Below the pieces are notes generated by a model, which worked only from the letters and a program-made list of their open reading frames with translations, made no database searches and was not told the DNA's origin. Positions 55,595 through 64,000 of a DNA stretch of 64,000 bases are shown one piece after another; position 1 is the first letter of the stretch; each line of letters begins with the position of its first letter. The stretch lies in contig NADL03000002.1 in NCBI GenBank assembly GCA_002205965.3, forward strand, positions 930,001-994,000, given 5' to 3'. This stretch comes from Kappaphycus alvarezii (taxonomy: Eukaryota; Rhodophyta; Florideophyceae; Gigartinales; Solieriaceae). The position numbers and the translations under genes are program-made.

Positions 55595-56460
55595 GAGTGT
55601 TTCCAGATTCCTTGCGAAACTTCAAGAAGATATCTAACGACGAAAGTAGAAGTAAAGGAAAGACGAGATCATTAACGGCATTTCAAGGTCCAAATTTCAG
55701 GCCGTAAGTCACACAGGTGGTCTCTGGAAAGTGAGATACCGTAGGCTGTGGTTCGCCTTTATGACATTCACAAGGAACGGAAGCTAGCCTCGGACGAGGC
55801 CAAGCAATTGGATGAGTTCCAAGCTCGTGTAGAAACGGAGGGTACACTCGCTGGTCGAGAAAATGAGGAGTCGTACTCTAAACCCCTACAGACCCTGTAG
55901 GTGGGACGCCATTTCATCGCTGACCCCGTAATGCGCGAATCATGACGGGCCAGGTACCCTTACATAACTGCAAGGATCCCTAGGTATCGGACTCCCGACC
56001 CCAGCATGACCCGCTCGGTAGGACGTGATTTCAGCTGCCTGCCTCATTCCTGCATGCACGGGATGGTTGCACATAATCCCTACGAGACTTACAAAGGAGG
56101 CTGCTAGCGGAAATCCGTTTTTACGTTTTAAAGTCAGGTCAGTCTCTTGCAGGAAGGTGCGCGGCCAGTTTCAGGCAACACAGGGACTGCACGCCACGAC
56201 ACCCTGTCTGCCAGAAGTACTCGCTTGAACTCATCGTTATCCACCTCGCAGGACCTGTAGAGGCAGCATTGCAGTTCATCTGGCATTAGTTCGAGTCGCC
56301 AGGCTCGCATCTGCGAAGAATCGCATCAACCGCTCGTTGTCCAAGCCTTGGTAAAACTGAGCATATGGAAGTACTGACGCAGTTTAATGGGTTGCTAATG
56401 GAGGGAACCCGAGTAGGAATGCATTATCCACTGTACCGCCCTCAAGGCATACGGCAGCCG
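55595..56460 (+). repeat. Gypsy 3' region, related to 43.3-44.0 kb
   Basis: Includes a final charged coding scrap (RLYDIHKERKLASDEAK in one frame, about 55,750) and then about 500 bp of non-coding sequence matching the gypsy fragment at 43,480-44,050. It is a candidate 3' LTR, but no 5' partner is in place. Confidence 0.55.
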
Positions 56461-56464
56461 CGCC

Positions 56465-56880
56465 TCAAGGCGTAATGTACTGAGGGACCACGGAAAGACA
56501 GTGCTCTCGATGCACTGTACTAACCTGTTGCACTGTACCAGCGTTTGCACTCGACAAACTTTCTCTAAGTACCAAATTTTCGTCCATGTAGGCAACGCAG
56601 TGGCTGCATATAAGAGGGATTGTCAGGTCAAACACAGGGAGGTCAAGGTGACGGCGAAGCAGGATGGACCAGACCTCGGGGGCATGGGCGGCAGGCAAGC
56701 AGGTAGTCATGGCTTGCACGGAGGCATGGGGAGTGTCGCCACAGCTGTCCGGGACGATCGCGCTGAATATTCGCCTCATGGCGTTTAGGACAGTGCGCTT
56801 CTCGCTCATTTCGGAGAATATCAGCGTGCCGGTTTATTTGCAGAAAGTTAAGATAGCGTTTGAGATGTAGCGCCCGGGGA
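56465..56880 (-). pseudogene. LINE remnant: sequence around the post-RT zinc knuckle
   Basis: The minus frame 56,809-56,465 contains CGDTPHASVQAMTTCLPAAH, then LLRRHLDLPVF and LICSHCVAYMDE. In LINE copies B and C the comparable order is a Pro-rich segment, R-x-LGLPVF-like sequence and C-x2-C...GDHA. Here the C-x2-C pair is present (about 56,608) but GDHA is lost. It lies between the gypsy 3' end and the right arm. It is more diverged than copies A-D. Confidence 0.4.
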
Positions 56881-57211
56881 GGAGGGAGCGTGTACGGTGG
56901 TTATGACGCTTGTTGATTTGGAGCAATGCGGCCGTATACCCCATGTGAAAGTAGAATGGTATCGATACGTTCTAGATATCACCAAGTGCGTCTCGAATCT
57001 GGCATGCTGAGTCGGTTCCATGCGGTTGAACCAAAGCGTCTCGAGAGCGCCTTCGGAATGTTTTCGCTGTGGAGAGAGACGCATCACTCGTGAATGACCA
57101 TGAGAAAGACGAGGAAGAAGAAGACACTGTACTTGCCGAGGCATTACAGTACACGATAGAGTTGGCCATCATTGGGGTCGACCTGACTACCCTGACTACT
57201 CGCAGAAGATC

Positions 57212-57718
57212 GTGGGTCTTGGGTGGGGCTATCACTTTTTGAATCAAGGAGAGGACCGCATTGTTCCGTTCAGATGCCTTGTCAGGTCCGTATCCTCTGC
57301 GGGTTACGGATGGGCAAACTTCTTCGAGATCGTTAAAGGCAGCATGCGATTGCCCGGTGCACATGTTACGAGTGGTTACCCTTTAGCCCAGTCGAATTTT
57401 CTACCTGAGGAGCAGGACCAGCAGTCGTCTTCCCATAGTAGCACGAAAAAAAGCATAATGTTGATCAGGCGTCAGACTGCAGCCCAGCGTGCCAAATCTG
57501 GTGCTGGAACAGAGGAAAGTCCTCCACCGGGACACGAAGGTACTGCTGTAACCAGTGGTCCACAGAAATCTGGGATAAGTCCTGCTCCAGGACAAGTCCA
57601 GGAAGCAGACGAGTCGCTGACTAACAACAAATCGAATTCAACACGCACTAGAAAACCTTCCACAAACGAAAGACCTGCCCCAGAGCACAGTGACAATTTG
57701 ATGTCGGTCCCGCATTAA
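57212..57718 (+). CDS. Hypothetical 168-residue ORF with a low-complexity tail
   Basis: Starts MGLGWGYHFLNQGEDR, later KKSIMLIRRQTAAQRAKSGA, then a Ser/Pro/Gly/Asn/Thr-rich tail (ESPPPGHEGTAVTSG) and a TAA before the right arm. An antiparallel minus frame (57,364-56,972) is also open, and I cannot tell which, if either, is coding. No domain is recognised. Confidence 0.25.
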   Translation: MGLGWGYHFLNQGEDRIVPFRCLVRSVSSAGYGWANFFEIVKGSMRLPGAHVTSGYPLAQSNFLPEEQDQQSSSHSSTKKSIMLIRRQTAAQRAKSGAGTEESPPPGHEGTAVTSGPQKSGISPAPGQVQEADESLTNNKSNSTRTRKPSTNERPAPEHSDNLMSVPH

Positions 57719-57734
57719 TTAAGTTTTGTATTGA

Positions 57735-58610
57735 AATGTCAACGCCACATGGCCATGCAAAGGGCGCTATCGAGAGGGAAGGGCTGAAATGCCAAGTATT
57801 CCGCGTCTGCACGCTCCATGAAGGGGAGGGAGGAGGAGCTGCGTCATGGAACGAAAAATTCAGACGGGAGCAGAGTCGACTCACTGAAAAGTAGGAGGAG
57901 CTCCAAGAGGAAATTTTTGGACGGAAGGCAGCAGATAACGGCGAGATCTGTTGAAATTGAAAAGTGGTACTTGCTGCGGTGGGGACAGCGGAGGCTGTTG
58001 AGAGTGTCGAAAATGATACTACTGGGAAGGATGCGAAGGGTACTAATGTTGCTGAGGCTGTGCAGGGGAGAGCGGATTTCGTGGGTAATAACTAAGGAGG
58101 CTACCGGTGCGGAAGGATGGGGGAGATGAGTGGGATTTTTGGACAGCGGATAGGGAAAAAATGGAAAAAGATAGACCGTAGTAGACGTGGCGTCGCAATT
58201 AGACGCGGAACAAGGAAACTTAGGTCTGAGGGGAGGCAGCAGAGGGAAAGCTCAGAATGGGGCGGGATTGGGTAGGAGGTTAAGATTGCGCCTTTTTGGG
58301 GAATAGTTGGAGAATGAGTGATCAGTGCCCAATTGAGCATAAAGGAATGTAAGGGACCGTGGTGGGGAATCAAAGAAGGTCAGTTGGGGCCCACGAAAGG
58401 CGAGGAAAGGACGTACAGGCTAGGAGGTGGAGCACCAAGGACGGAAAGCACAAAAACATCTCAAGAATGGAAGCTGTGCAAGACGCCACTCGCTGCTGGC
58501 AAATGCGGCGGTCATTGACACGCTACGGGTGGTAAGGCTGTGTGGGGGGTGGCGCACTACGCTGCAAGGGTTTGTGAAAGAGGCAGTCAGAGGACCAGAT
58601 ATGAGACGCA
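57735..58610 (+). repeat. Inverted arm, right (about 0.88 kb)
   Basis: Inverted partner of 49,915-50,805. Homology begins near GCCACATGGCCATGCAAAGG and ends near 58,610, beyond which the left flank diverges. Confidence 0.8.
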
Positions 58611-58976
58611 GAGGAGGTACTAGAAGCTGCAGGGGATGCGTTGGCGGCAGCGAAAAGGGCAGTAGCACTGATGCTAAAGTTAGAGGGGACCAAGTTAAAG
58701 CACCGGGAACGCTGTGGGGATGTAATTGAATTTGTTGAGAAGGAAAAGGAGGTAAAGTTCGTTAGGGAGGTGCGGGGTAGGCAAAGAGGGTAGTTGGCAA
58801 GTCAGGTGGAGGTGGATGAGCTGCACTGCAACAAACTGGCGAGTAGGATGGAGAAACGCAACAAAGACATCGTGGAGGTACAGAGTACCAGTCAGGAATC
58901 ATCAACATCAGGTTATGCGCGTGATTCATTCGGCAACGTGGAGTCTGAATGTGAAAGTTCCACTTTTGATGTTTAG
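57752..58976 (+). pseudogene. Coiled-coil-rich ORF remnant spanning the right arm
   Basis: Plus-strand pieces: MAMQRALSREG-like start at 57,750, charged blocks (DSLKSRRSSKRKFLDGRQQ at about 57,865-57,930), NAAVIDTLRVVRLCGG (58,500), then outside the arm EAAGDALAAAKRAVALMLKL (58,630) and EVDELHCNKLASRMEKRNKD (58,806-58,870), ending TAG 58,974-58,976. Heptad-like Leu/Val spacing and charge suggest a coiled coil, as in some gag or structural proteins. Stops interrupt all frames inside the arm. Family unknown. The left arm holds the same sequence without the 3' portion. Confidence 0.4.
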
Positions 58977-59072
58977 ATTTTTGGTTTTTGAGTTCTGATC
59001 TGCAATTATGTCGGTTCGAAGCCGTTCTAAGTACATATTTTAGTTGTGAGTGAGGATTTCAAAAGGTATAAA

Positions 59073-59296
59073 TGTTAGGATTCAATTAGTATGTGGCATG
59101 CGCACGTGTATTCTCAGCAAAGTGCATTAACACTTACAGTATTACTCTGTCAGCAACGTACCTAGTTTGCATTTAGTTTGAATTTAGTTTGCATTTAGTG
59201 CTCCTCTGCTGTCTACATAAAGTGCCCCTACGCTGGTCTCCAGGTCAAGAGAGGCATTAGTGATTGTGTGACAAGCATCCTGATCCGTGCTTTACA
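59073..59296 (+). repeat. LTR-like direct repeat, copy 1
   Basis: 224 bp beginning TGTTAGGATTCAATTAGTAT and ending GTGCTTTACA (TG...CA). It contains a CTACATAAAGTGCCCC promoter-like box. Aligns with 59,510-59,721. A run of TTTAGTTTGCA/TTTAGTTTGAA triplication occurs inside (59,172-59,198). Confidence 0.65.
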
Positions 59297-59509
59297 GCTC
59301 TAGAGTGAAGTTGTAACAGTACAGTACAGTACAGTTTTGTGGATGCAACTTGAGTAATTCGGTGAAGTTATTTTTTCGAATTGGGCATCCGGCAAGATTG
59401 AGTCTGAGAGAAAAAAGCTACCACATTTTTCGTGTGTTTGAATTTGCGTGTTTTTTATGTTGTTTTTTTGTTGTTTTTTTATGTACGCGAAGAGTGCACA
59501 AAGTACGAC

Positions 59510-59721
59510 TGTTGAGGCTCAATTAGTACGTGGCATGTACAAGTGTATTTTCAGCGACGTATAGTAACAAGTACAACAGTATTCTGTCAGCAAAGTACCT
59601 AGTTAGCGTTAAGTGCTCCTCTGTGGTCTATATGAAGTGCCCCTGACCTGGTCCCTGAGACCAGAGAGGCATCAGTGATTGAAAGTACAGTCTACACCAG
59701 TCGTGGTCCGTGTGTTATACA
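59510..59721 (+). repeat. LTR-like direct repeat, copy 2
   Basis: 212 bp beginning TGTTGAGGCTCAATTAGTAC and ending GTGTTATACA. About 80% identical by eye to copy 1. It lies upstream of the second copia element and is its candidate 5' LTR. The 213 bp between the two copies holds T-rich sequence and GTACAGTACAG words (59,318-59,335). Confidence 0.6.
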
Positions 59722-60283
59722 GAAAGGGCTCACGATGGTGCCAGCGCAGCAAGCAAAAGGTTTGCTGTGACAGCTCAGCACCTTTGCAGCTCGACAGGAA
59801 CACCCAGATATTTTGTGATATTAATCCAGTACAAACGCTACTGTAGCCAATAGAGTTAATTTTCATGGCGGACTAGCTCTACACTGCATTGTACAACTGT
59901 ATCTTCCAATACAGTGCAAACGGGCTACAAAAGAACGTATAAGGGCTTGCGTACCGAGTAGCGGAGAAAATCCAAGACGAGAAGACTCATCCGCCACCAG
60001 ACAGAAGAAGTAAAACACTTGTTCTTGCCGCAATAAGGGGAGGCCAACCCGTCGAGCACAACGGTCAGTAGTTGTGTCAGACATTGTAAGGTCGACTTGT
60101 AGGGCTTACAGTAGACTTCCACCAGCAACCTTGCTGCGTGCTACACGTGTCATACCTTTTGGGCTGTGATACGACATTCGCGAATTATCCTCACAGTGTC
60201 CTCAGTTTTATTTATTCCACACTTTTCTCTTACAAATACATAATACTCCACTGAAAAGAAGACTGAATATCTTTCCGTCAACC
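59722..60283. other. Leader-like DNA, no gene
   Basis: Possible untranslated leader of the copia element. Minus frames at 59,863-60,128 have no domain. Confidence 0.35.
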
Positions 60284-60613
60284 GTGGACCAGAGAATTGT
60301 TACTTACATGCCAACCTTCTGTAAAAACAAGTCAAAAACCATCCGAATTTCCATGTCAGTGGTCAACATAGATCAAGGAAGCACTGCCAATACATCGGAC
60401 CTGTTTCTGTCGGAGATAGCACTGAAAAATGTTTCTCAAGAGGATTTAGGATTCATAAACTCAATTCGAATACTCGAGATTTGTGTCTCTGCTCGGCCTA
60501 TGACTAGACCTCAAGTAGTCGATGGAGTTGCCGAACTTTTTCCACCGACTGTATTGTTCTTTCCTGCTATACAATCTCTGTCTATTGCTTATAAAGCACT
60601 TCTGACTAGTTAA
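60284..60613 (+). CDS. Unassigned ORF, 109 codons
   Basis: Reads MDQRIVTYMPTFCKNKSKTI, later QEDLGFINSIRILEICVSAR. It is in the position expected for an element leader or the start of gag, but I recognise no domain. It may be random. Confidence 0.2.
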   Translation: MDQRIVTYMPTFCKNKSKTIRISMSVVNIDQGSTANTSDLFLSEIALKNVSQEDLGFINSIRILEICVSARPMTRPQVVDGVAELFPPTVLFFPAIQSLSIAYKALLTS

Positions 60614-60789
60614 ATGACAGTGGTGTGTTATCAGACAGCTAGCCGCTAATCTCTGAACCGAAGACGAAGACAAGTTAGCTGCAGAAGAAATAACAAAGTA
60701 CATACTGAATCAGGTCGTCGTACAACCCGAAGAGGCCAGGAAAAATCAACCCCCGAAGATGAATAATCTCGTGCTATACCGTCCCTACG

Positions 60790-61930
60790 CATCAGGAAAA
60801 TTGGTACTACATCGGCTCTAGATTCCGTGACAAGGACCAAAAGTACTCCGGAGACCTTGGTGAATCATGGATGGAATATGTTGCCGAGTACCAACAAGTT
60901 GCTCGTACTATAGTCTCAGCGTTACGCAGAAGACGCAATACCTTCATAACCTTCTACATGGTGAGCTAAGAGATTTTACCTGGATCGGATCGATAACGAA
61001 GTTAATTCGTTTACTGAATCGATAAACCGCATTGGTAATGAATACATCTCCGTAGTTCGTCAAAATCGAGTGAAGAACTATCACGGTGGACTTAGGTTAT
61101 TTAAGTATACTTTGAAGGCCTTGATGAGCTTGCAGCACTTGAAAATTGAATAAGCTGATAACAAAGCTTTCACCGCAAGTGCCTGTTTCACAGGCGTGAG
61201 GAACACAAGATTGAATTTCTTCGCAATGCTACCGTCGGTTAATGGCGAAAGAGCCGTTAAATAGCTTCGCTACCCATGGTCTCTCATTTCTGCAACTCTA
61301 TGGAGAACATTAAGCAGCCTTTCATCTCTCTAGGGAAGCCAAATTGGCAAATATGAGAGATAAAGTTGCAATTAGATCACGTACTACTTCAGATGAGGAC
61401 GAAAAGGTCCCTGAGATACCCTATAAGGACCTGGTCGCTACGCAATCCGACATCGTGGTGTCCGTGGTACACGTAGTTACGGCCAAAGGAAGGATCCACC
61501 TGGGCCACTTTCGGTCATGGATGCTTCAATTGTGATTCCCCTGATCATGTTCTAAGTTCATGTCCGCATAAGATTGACCTTGCTAAAGCCGCTCGTCGAA
61601 AAATGGAGTACATGTTGAAGAAAACTGGAGACATCCGAAATGCTCAGGTTTATTATTTGAATTAAGCAACAGCTCGACTCTGCAAACGAAGCAAAAGAGG
61701 AAATCAGTCAAGAAGTACCAGATGCGACAGATGTAAATGTTAACGATGAAGCTGAAGAAGAAAAGAGACTTTGATCTCTTCGATGCACTTGTTAATTATG
61801 TCGGAGACACGAATGATGAAAAATCTGTAGCTGAAGCTACAATCAACCTCACTTCTCCTTCGGCCCAAAAACGCATGGAAAAGGTCAGTGGAGCCTGTTT
61901 TGATCCAAAGTATTGCAATTGGCACTGAAA
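60790..61930 (+). pseudogene. Second copia element: gag with intact CCHC knuckle
   Basis: In pieces: DKDQKYSGDLGESWMEYVAE (about 60,827-60,885), TRLNFFAMLPSVNGERAVK (about 61,210-61,262), HGLSFLQLYG-like sequence (about 61,285), then AKLANMRDKV (61,340). At 61,522-61,563 it reads CFNCDSPDHVLSSC, a complete C-x2-C-x4-H-x4-C zinc knuckle, followed by a Lys/Arg-rich stretch (KAARRKMEYMLKKTGD). Stops and shifts interrupt the rest. Confidence 0.6.
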
Positions 61931-62880
61931 ATGTACTGGCATCGGCAGAGCTGATTTTGGTGATCTTTTTTTTTCTGATTCACTGCTAACCAACAGGAAC
62001 TGTACTGTGCAGTAAGGGTAATTTTCGCTTGTCGCCTACTACTACTCTTTATACCTTATAACCACCCGAAAGGGATTGAGGGCTTGCAATCTGGACCACG
62101 CGGCACCCAATTCGGACATGATATTTTCGCAGGTTCACGGCACCTATTGGGACAAGTGTCAACTTTACTTATCTCCGCCTTGGATCTCCCTTACTTGGCT
62201 GACCTTAACTTTACTTATCTCGCCGTCGTAGATAACTCTAACCTGGCTAACTAGTATTTTTACCTACCTGGCCACCAGGGACCCAGATTAAACAGCCAAC
62301 CCAGTGTTGGCTCTGAACTTGACTCCCAACTTCCGCCTTTGCAGAAACCTTTCCAACGGCAACTTTGGCTATAGCCACGTTTATCCGCCTGGGTCCCCCT
62401 TTTTAATTCTCCCCTCTCTATCCAATATTATGCTACCCCTTTTGTTGTTTGTTTGTGATATTTACTCACACTTGGCGCCCCGGACTCCGTCTTCTATATA
62501 CAAATAGGAACTTCAAGGTTGTTGTTGGTGACAACATCCTTATCTCCAAAGGAGATATTCAGCACTTCTGACCCACTACTACATCTTTTTTGTCCAGTAT
62601 TACACTTCTGGTGTCTACGTTTCTTTGGAATCGATCCTTATCAAGGTTCTAGCTTTCCACGGACCACAGCCCGGCCTTACAACCCTCCAGCTGTCGAAGT
62701 AATCACACCCGCTCTTCCAGCTTCACTTCTCCTGGCCACCGGCGAGCTGTGCTACTCCATCGCAGGGTGCTTAAAGAGAAAGAAATACAGCGAGCTCCCT
62801 GTGGGTCTTGGTGTGTGTGTGTTGGTTTTCTCATTGTCTGACGATGTTCTGTTCCTAGACGAGAAGAACTGCGCTCCGCG
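61931..62880 (+). other. Copia internal linker, no clear domain
   Basis: Plus frames 62,304-62,507 and 62,519-62,914 are Pro/Leu-rich and probably the gag-protease linker. A (TG)n run occurs at about 62,810-62,822. Confidence 0.35.
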
Positions 62881-63200
62881 CATTGAACTGCAACTGGAGC
62901 TCAGAGATCCTTAGTAGGGAAAGAGTCAAGCTGAGGCATATTACCGCCTCACGGGAATCCTTATAGCTCTCATTCTGCCAACAGCAAAGGTCTACAAATT
63001 TGGATCAAATAGGAAGAATAACATTGGAAAGCAAAGTTTAATCCCATATGGCGACAAACGTCACATGAAGATTGTTCTGGATGTTGTAGATATTAGAATA
63101 CCGAATCTTTTAGGACTCGGCGTACTTTATAAAAACGAGGTTCTAGTTGACACCGTGAAAAATCGTATCCGATGCAAAGATCTTGTCTGGAGCCCACCTC
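62880..63200 (+). pseudogene. Second copia element: aspartic protease remnant
   Basis: TGAQRSLVGKES-like sequence near 62,890-62,925 corresponds to the DTGAQ active site, but the leading Asp codon reads GCA (Ala). AKVYKFGSNRKNNIGKQSLI (62,983 on) and VDIRIPNLLGLGVLYKNEVL (63,088 on) give the flap and the terminal GLDVL-like block, parallel to the first copia element. Confidence 0.5.
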
Positions 63201-64000
63201 TCACTCGAACAGCTAGGCCATGCATACTATGAATGGAACTACGAAGTTATGTATACAGAGCCAGAATTGAAAAGGATTCACCAACATTTTATCACACGCA
63301 TCCGCTGAGAATATACAAAATGATGAAGCAGGCCAAGGATCCTTAAGCGACACTAGAGACACTTAAGGCACTAGAAAAATTTACTGAATCTTGTGATGTT
63401 TTCAAAGGATTTCGAACCAACCTGGTCGTTTTCGTCTCACGATGTCAAGCGAAGACGTATTCTTTAACCGAACTGTGCTTATGGATCTTATTTACTTGAA
63501 AAGCATGCCCGTACTACACATGATTTTCAAGGATACATTGTTCAAATCTGCGGTATTCCCCGATAAAGAGTCGGCGAACAATGTATGGACAGCTTACGTC
63601 CGTCATTGGGTTACAAAGTACATCGGTTACTCAAAAGATATTCACACTGATAGTGGACCGCAATTCGATACTGACCGGTCGCGTCACTTGCTGCAAGCGA
63701 GTATGTAAAACGCTTGGACTCAGGTATCGAAATCCATAATGCTATTGGCCTCGGTGAAAAGTACCATGGCTTCCTCCGACTAATTTCTCGTAAGGTAAGA
63801 ATGGACCACAAAAACATTTCGAAAGATGAATGTCTTTCTCTTTCTGTTCATGACATGAAAAACACTGCCGGACTAGATAAGTTTTATCCCACTCTTCTCG
63901 TGTTATGAGTCGTCCCACAATTTCCTCTAGGGTTCTCAGATATCTCGAGCAGCGTTAGGGATTGAAAGCATTATAAACTGTTCGCTCTGAGATGTCTAAG
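63200..64000 (+). pseudogene. Second copia element: integrase, broken, runs off the window
   Basis: Pre-integrase H-H half at about 63,280-63,300 in shifted frames, C-x2-C-like half at about 63,395 with the second Cys as Phe in this reading. Frame 63,442-63,708: SEDVFFNRTVLMDLIYLKSM (first Asp), LHMIFKDTLFKSAVFPDKES and KDIHTDSGPQFDT (second Asp, about 63,650). After a stop, IEIHNAIGLGEKYHGFLRLI (63,723 on) holds the third acidic region (Glu in GEKYH). RT and RNase H would lie beyond position 64,000. Confidence 0.65.

Larger units (their letters stand above)
50806..56400 (+). mobile_element. Ty3/gypsy retrotransposon, broken, 5' LTR not recognised
   Basis: Order gag, protease, RT, RNase H, integrase (gypsy order) from about 51,160 to 55,591, followed by 3' non-coding sequence to about 56,400 that matches 43,480-44,050. 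No matching direct repeat is found before gag, so the 5' LTR seems lost or replaced at the left inverted arm. Stops of all three kinds and frameshifts occur throughout. Confidence 0.75.

Noticed and set aside
56972..57364. 130-codon minus ORF opposite the 57.2 kb ORF
   Set aside because: Ser-run composition, no domain and no continuity with the LINE remnant downstream; probably chance.
1..64000. CRISPR arrays, bacterial operons, rRNA and tRNA genes
   Set aside because: No regularly spaced identical repeats with unique spacers, no rRNA-like sequence, and no cloverleaf with a T-arm consensus that I could support by eye. A tRNA scan would settle the last point.

Overview
This window is a repeat-rich stretch of a eukaryotic nuclear genome. 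It has no bacterial operons, ribosome binding sites or CRISPR array. Instead there are broken LTR retrotransposons (Ty1/copia and Ty3/gypsy), LINE-type retrotransposons with a C-terminal restriction-like endonuclease, a DIRS/YR-like reverse transcriptase, a Tc1/mariner element, two pogo/Tigger-like DNA transposons and a few possible host genes with GT-AG introns. The C2H2 zinc-finger style and the mix of elements fit a fungus or a red alga. I cannot decide between these from sequence alone.

Layout. 1-4.3 kb: a possible host exon running off the left edge, an LTR-like repeat cutting a LINE copy (A), a GC-rich open stretch and a small broken gene with an intron. 4.3-16.5 kb: AT-rich DNA with a LINE endonuclease remnant (5.8-6.1 kb), the best host gene (a two-finger C2H2 protein, 7.6-8.2 kb) and clusters of a TACTGTACAGTA palindrome. 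16.56-18.07 kb: a complete-length but dead Tc1/mariner element with TA duplications. 18.1-24.9 kb: two LINE copies in tandem on the minus strand (C, then the longer B). 24.9-26.9 kb: pogo copy 1. 27.36-32.33 kb: a full-length, decayed copia element with 455 and 446 bp LTRs and a perfect 5 bp target duplication. 34-38.3 kb: strong hairpins, an acidic ORF remnant and a DIRS/YR-like element between direct repeats. 38.3-43.1 kb: mostly AT-rich and featureless. 43.1-46.2 kb: a gypsy 3' fragment and minisatellite split by pogo copy 2, inverted and nearly identical to copy 1. 46.2-48 kb: a degenerate C2H2 zinc-finger gene. 48.1-49.9 kb: LINE copy D, ORF1 only. 49.9-58.6 kb: two inverted ~0.88 kb arms around a broken gypsy element and a LINE remnant. 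59-64 kb: two LTR-like direct repeats and a second copia element running off the right edge.

Almost every transposon reading frame has stops and frameshifts, so the window looks like a nested transposon graveyard. The informative signals are nesting order, target duplications, defects shared between copies and loss of specific catalytic or zinc-binding residues. I found no convincing novel functional system. The strongest unexplained structures are the pogo pair that shares the same disabling lesions, the inverted arms around the gypsy element, the palindrome clusters and the 34.7-34.8 kb hairpins.
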